This document shows, piece by piece, positions 59,090 to 64,000 of a DNA stretch of 64,000 nt. The notes below the pieces were generated by a model. It saw nothing but the letters and a program-made list of their open reading frames with translations. It ran no database searches and was not told the DNA's origin. A program made the position numbers and the translations under genes. The DNA comes from Pomphorhynchus laevis (taxonomy: Eukaryota > Acanthocephala > Palaeacanthocephala > Echinorhynchida > Pomphorhynchidae), in NCBI GenBank assembly GCA_012934845.2, contig WNNJ02003145.1, positions 1 through 64,000 of the forward strand. Reading direction: 5' to 3'. How positions within the stretch are numbered: position 1 is the first letter of the stretch; every line of letters starts with the position of its first letter.

Positions 59090-59660
59090 TATCAAATCAA
59101 CTGAGTCTACGTATTTTATATTTTTTATAAATTAAAAAATAATAAATAAAAAGTCAAAATAAAAAATTGAAATTTAAAATAAAAATCAACTGTTATTAAA
59201 TTTGTTTTTAAATCGATGATACTCAATTATATCAAATAAAAATTTAAAAAAGAAATTTAAAATAAAAATCATTTTTATGAATTGACTAATAAATAGCAGA
59301 CGATGTATAAGAATAAGGAATAGAGGTCATCATGAGGAACTGCTATGCTAAGCATATCTTTTATTATCAATTCTTTTTTTTAATATTATTGCTCCATAGT
59401 TTAATGGTAAAATTAATAGTAAAATGTAATAGTAAAATTTTTGTAGAAAAAAAATCATCAAACTTGATTGAAAAAACGCAGAAAAATAATAATAATGTCG
59501 TATCAATAATACATAGTTTCAGTATTTTTGACAGAAGTTATATTGCAGGAAAACAAAGTCAACAGGTCAATAATAATTTGTCATTAGAACAAATCAGATA
59601 TCACAAGAAACAATATTCTTGTGATAGGCTGTCTAGTCTTTCTTGTCCCCGTTGCTTATA
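59090..59660 (-). mobile_element. PLE-type end and associated repeat segment
   Basis: 59,090-59,345 is a minus-orientation PLE end (AACTGAGTCTACGTATTTTA, AGACGATGTATAAGAATAAG, AGGTCATCATGAGGAACTGC). 59,455-59,630 matches 3,500-3,660. The plus-strand 109-codon frame 59,332-59,661 runs across both and is lysine, asparagine and isoleucine-rich. It is probably part repeat and part chance. Confidence 0.5.
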
Positions 59661-59764
59661 ATGTATTGTTTTTTAATGTAAAGATGCATTAGAGGGGGCA
59701 GTTAAAATATACTAAATAAATCGACTATAATAATGCAAAGAGTAGAATTTAATAATGAAATAGT

Positions 59765-60480
59765 TTAGAATAGAATAGAATTTATTTAGAGTGGCCTTTG
59801 TGGTGAATAGAACCACTTACAGGCCCACTACAAAAATTAAAAGAAAGTTTACGTCGATGAATGTTTGAACTTGTATGTAGAGTTATTGAATTGATTGCGG
59901 CTAAAAGTGTTATTTTAGTTCGTTTGCAAGAAGTATGGCGATAAAGGACGTTTTGAAGTGTTTAAGCGACGTCAATGATTTTGTCACGAGGAAGTTTGTT
60001 CCAAAAAGCGTGGTGCAGCGATGGTGAACGCACGATATCCGTGATTACCGCTGTGACGGGGGACGAAAAGCGAGTAGGAGCAATGACTTCTTAGGGAGAT
60101 ACCAGTCGTCATATAGGATGCGCTATCAGGAAGATATAGATAAGGAGGGTTGTGCCGGAATTTGATTTGCCATGCAAGTGTGAGAATTTGAGAGGTTATG
60201 CGGCTCGGAATGTCGAGCCAGTTAAGGATGTGGAGACTGTTGGAGATGTGGTCGTACTTGCGCAGGCGGAAGATGACTCTAACAGCCATGTGCAGAATCC
60301 TTTGTAAATAGTGAAATTGATATGCTGGACAGTTTACGAGAAGACCTAAGCAATATTCTAGACGAGGCATGAAAATGCTGGAGATTAAAATAGCTGTCGA
60401 TTTCACGTCGAGGTTTCTACGGACACTTCGGATGTCACGGAGGATGAGAAAGCAAATAATTTGTATACGTTTACGCTTAA
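59765..60480 (-). mobile_element. CR1/Rex1-like LINE 3' fragment, second subfamily
   Basis: A 140-codon minus-strand frame (59,984-60,406) reads AILISSIFMPRLEYCLGLLV, YLQRILHMAVRVIFRLRKYD, LNWLDIPSRITSQIL and YRAFTIAAPRFLEQ. This is the same post-RT C-terminal region as the other LINE copies but much diverged. The 3' end is GCCACTCTAAATAAA followed by a TAGAA-type tail. 5'-truncated. Confidence 0.75.
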
Positions 60481-60604
60481 TAAAATTTTCTTAATAAGTA
60501 AATGTACAGTTAGAGAAGAAATGTTGACATTAGAAATGAAATAAAACAAATGTATGATTTCTTTGAGGATTATATTTTCACCATATTATTTCAATCCGTA
60601 GTGT

Positions 60605-60860
60605 GATCAGAATCCACCAGCTGACACCAAAGCGCCACTCTCTGACTAAACCATCCAGGGTCTCCCACACACATGAAGTTCTAATCAAGCGCACGATGGA
60701 CGGTAGTATCGACATTAAGTGCTTAAGAAATCTTGGTATTTGCTTAGGGAGACGTCCTCTTGAAAATAAAACAAGTCACAAGATGGTGCAAATAGCCAAA
60801 GGCGCACCTGAACTTTCTCTCTTAATGACAGACGCTGAGTCGGTCTCAAGACCCATATTG
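60605..60860. repeat. Dispersed repeat, copy 2
   Basis: Relative of 20,040-20,265 (shared GGGTCT.CCACA, GGTAGT.TCGACAT, CTTAAGAAAT.TTGGTATTTG, CACCT.AACTTT.TCTC). GC-richer than flanks, no recognisable protein on either strand. It immediately follows the 3' end of the LINE at 60,969. Confidence 0.55.
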
Positions 60861-60964
60861 CTCTATTCAGGATACTCTTGAATATATTCAAGTCAAATCC
60901 AACAGCCCAGTTCACCGACATGACAAAACCCATATATCTCTTACCTGATGTGTAAAGAGAAAAA

Positions 60965-63900
60965 TATGTATTTATTTTACGTGGCAAATGCTGACCGGCG
61001 CACGCTTACATGAACACAACAACAAAAAATTTAAATCATGTTTCGAGGAGGTGAGTACAGAGGCGGCATTTGAATGCAATAAAGGAGGGAGCGCGGTATA
61101 CGTCGAGTGGGAGCTGATTCCAGGCAAGTTGGGCGGCAACGAGGAAGGATCGGAGAGCGTAGTTGTTAGAGTAATTGAGAACGTATAGTAAGAGGGAATT
61201 ACGGGAATGCAGTGATAGAGTGGTGGGACGAGTGTAGACTAAGAAATGGAGGTTGATGAACTATGAGGAGCCGACAGCGATGAGACGAAAAGTTACGAGA
61301 AGGCGGAGTTGTATGCGGATATGGGTGGTGGGCCAGGAGAGTTGGGCAACATATGCGTATGTGTTATCAAAGCGACGGAGACGTTGGAGCACTCGAACGG
61401 CGGAGTTGATGATGCGTTGTAAGGGTAGGATGATGGATTTTGGAGAATTGACGAAAAGGCTGAGGCAGTAATCAATTTTAGGGAAAAGAAACGATGAAAG
61501 AAGAGACATACAGGAACAGAAGTCGATAAGGGGGCGGATACGGCGTATGTCACGGAGAATTAAGTTAGACGAGCGGACCTTGTAGCGGACGAACGGTTTA
61601 AGGGAAAGGTGATCATCGAAATAGAAACCTAAGAAAGTGAGATTGTGGACTACGGGGATGATTGATGATGCAGAAGATAAAGAGGGAGGAGATATGTTAG
61701 GTTGACGGGGGAGGATACACATTATTTTAGACTTCTCTGGGTTTAGAAAGAGACGAAGATGGGAGAGACGTTTGTAGATAGAAGAAAGACAGTTGGAGGC
61801 AGAAATTACGATATCGTGTATGCGATGTGCGGGTGCATGAGCATATATGAGGATGTCATCGGCGTATTGCATGACGTTAAAGGAGTAAGGTTTGATAAAC
61901 GGAGAGAGATCGCCAAGCAGAAGAGAGAAAAGCAGGGGACCTAGGACTGAACCTTGTGGGACCCCGCAAAAATAGGGATGGAGGAAGGACGATGAATTAG
62001 AACATACTCGAAAGGAACGGTCGGGTAGATATGAGGCAAACCATGCTACGGAGGAGGAAGAAAAACCATAAATATAATGAAGGCGAGAAATGAGGATGGA
62101 GTGGTCGCCGATGTCGAAGGCGGATGAGAGGTCTAGTAGGGAGATGAAACCACTATATAGAGCCTTGTCACTTGAAATGAGTAGGTCGTTGTAAACTTAC
62201 TGCAGGCGATTTATGTGGAGTGATTAAAGCGGAAAGCAGATTGGAAAGGAGGGTACAGATTAGATGAAGATTGATAAACGTTGATCTGTATTAAGATAAG
62301 GCGCTCTAAGAGCTTGGAAAGAGTAGGGAGGAGTGAAATGGGACGATAGCTAGAATGAATGAGGGATCGAGAGATTGTTTCTTAAGGAGAGACGAACGAT
62401 AGCGGATTTCCAATGTGATGGAAAGATACGACTGCGGATGGACGAGTTAAACAAGGTGGTAAGGAAAGGAGATATTGATGAGCATATGGATTTAAGAATG
62501 GGAGTAGGTAGGGCATCGGCAGGTGAGGTTTTGTTGGGCAAGGACATGAGGACAGATGAGACTTCGGCAGATGAGACAGTGAGAATATGAAAGAGTTTCG
62601 GGAGGATGAGGCGAGGCGAGTAGTAGTGAGACGGAATGGAGACGGGGTTGTGAGAGAGCAACGTGGATACTTTGGTTTGAATAAATGACGAATAATCATG
62701 AGGATTGATGTTGAAAGACTAAGAGAAGCGAGAAAGGATCGAGTTAAAAGTATGCCAGAGAGACTTGGAGTCTAATAAAGTGTTGATTTTATGCTGCCAG
62801 GAGGAGTTGTATTTGGTACGTAGTAGATGGAGATGAGACCGGCGAAGAACAATATAGGAATCACGGAGAAACGGAGTGAGCGAGTGGATATCACGTCTGA
62901 GAAAGTGGTGATAGACTCGAAAAGCATGACGGAGTCGATGCTTTGAGAGTAGGCATTGGATGTCAAACAGTGGGGCACGATGCAAGCGACGCTGAGGGTG
63001 AAGCTTGAACGGAAAGTACAGATCGAGAATGGATGTGAGTACATAATCGAAAAGAAAGACAAGATCGTGAGGAGAGGATGATGTTATTGTGTTAGATGAT
63101 AGAGACGATTTAAGTAAGGCAGAGCGGAGAAGGGTGATGTCAAGATTTTTCCAAGGGCAACGTAGGATGGTAGGTGTGTGAAGCGGGGAGTGATTGGAAG
63201 TGAGATCAAGCGTGACGAGAAAGTGATTGGATAGACCAGGATCAGAGATGGACAGTGAGGTGTATGCAGCAAAACGATCCGGGACAGGGATGATGTCGAG
63301 TGCCACGCAAAGGATATGTGTGGGGTCCGTGAAGATGAGTTTGTAATTGTAGTTGGATAGAATGTTGATAAACCGGATGTAATCGGTCGATGAGGGGCGG
63401 TTTAGGCGGATGCTGAAGTCACCTAGAACGAGTGCAGGGACTGAGGACAAAGAACAATGAGAAAGGAGGTCAGCGAGTTCGGTAAAAAATAAGGATGTAA
63501 GAGCTGATGAACTAGGACGGTATACACTGGCGAGATCTAAAGTGATCGGGCTAGAATAACGACAGGTGAGCAATTCAAAAGAGCAAAGACTGAATGGGGA
63601 AGTGATTTTGCGATGAGACGCGGGGTGACGCGCGAATGCGACGATGCTGCCATGATTAGAGAATTTATAAGGGAATGAGCTGGGGGGGCGGGTGGATTCG
63701 ACTAGTGAGCAACCGGTAGAGAGCAGACGGCGAATGAAAAGGTCGTCGGAATCTGAGTGCTAAGATTCGGTGAGGCAGAAGAGATCGATGAATTGCTTGG
63801 TGAATAAGTTGAGGATAAGATCGGATTTATTGAAAATATATCTAGTGTTAAGGAGGCCGAGGCGGAAACCGTGTGTGGTGGCGAAAGAGTCTAGCAGAGA

Positions 63901-64000
63901 AGACACATAGGGGAGATGGAGCGCCATCGAATTTTGGGGCGGGTGTAGACAACTTGAAAATTTTCGTCTATGTTTCGGATGGAGAGAGATGTTTCGCCGT
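60965..64000 (-). mobile_element. CR1/Rex1-like LINE with APE endonuclease and RT, runs off the right edge
   Basis: On the minus strand, from the edge inward: APE endonuclease text (FNKSDLILNLF, FCLTES, YRPSSSALTSLFFTELADLL, VPALVLGDFSIRLNRP; about 63,860-63,250), a linker (62,719-63,300), then reverse transcriptase: LPNKTSPADALPTPILK, FPSHWKSAIV, LDLSSAFDIGDHSIL (motif A), GVPQGSVLGPLLFS (B), QYADDILIYAH (C), LNPEKSKIM and LTFLGFYFDDHLSLKPF. The C-terminus includes FLVAAQLAWNQLPLDV. The 3' end is GCATTTGCCACGTAAAATAA. The text shifts between frames several times, so it is an inactive copy. GC content is far above the host average. The 5' end lies outside the window. Confidence 0.88.

Overview
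The window looks like nuclear DNA of an invertebrate animal. I cannot name the species. Three things support this: strongly AT-rich sequence, protein-coding genes with many very short introns (typically 44-58 bp), and animal-specific proteins, namely a BCL9/Legless Wnt co-activator and a ubiquilin. Transposable elements are varied and mostly broken: Penelope-like elements (PLEs), restriction-like-endonuclease (RLE) non-LTR retroelements, RTE-type and CR1/Rex1-like LINEs, a tRNA-headed SINE, and many hairpin or terminal-inverted-repeat (TIR) elements.

Left part (1-8,996): AT-rich DNA with an old RLE retroelement tail (about 1,963-2,676), a head-to-tail cluster of partial PLE copies (3,020-5,795), a TIR element holding a SINE (6,054-7,087), and several hairpins. 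At 8,997-13,275 (minus) lies the first large coding block. It is a single open frame whose 5' two thirds is a reverse transcriptase plus endonuclease and whose 3' third is the middle and C-terminal part of a ubiquilin. From 13,276 to 23,838 there are more PLE ends, an RTE LINE fragment, a 650-bp inverted repeat, two TIR elements and a partial PLE reverse transcriptase.

Centre (23,839-42,523): a single very long exon (23,839-28,463, plus) encodes a BCL9/Legless homologue with recognisable HD1, HD2 and HD3 motifs. About 1 kb downstream begins a 12.4-kb satellite array of roughly 137 copies of a 91-bp AT-rich monomer (29,507-41,959).

Right part (42,524-64,000): a complete FTSJ3/Spb1 rRNA methyltransferase gene on the minus strand. 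I could reconstruct it as 16 exons (55,573 down to 42,524) with consistent reading phase at every junction, encoding 688 residues. One intron is GC-AG. A 331-bp piece of this gene spanning exons 6-8 is duplicated inside intron 8 and carries a complete, phase-compatible second copy of exon 7. The large introns hold LINE, PLE and hairpin elements. Beyond the gene are further 3' pieces of CR1/Rex1-like LINEs, a TIR element, PLE ends, and a longer CR1-like LINE with endonuclease and reverse transcriptase that runs off the right edge.

The three host genes act in unrelated pathways (ubiquitin-proteasome shuttling, Wnt transcription, ribosome biogenesis); nothing suggests they are functionally linked.
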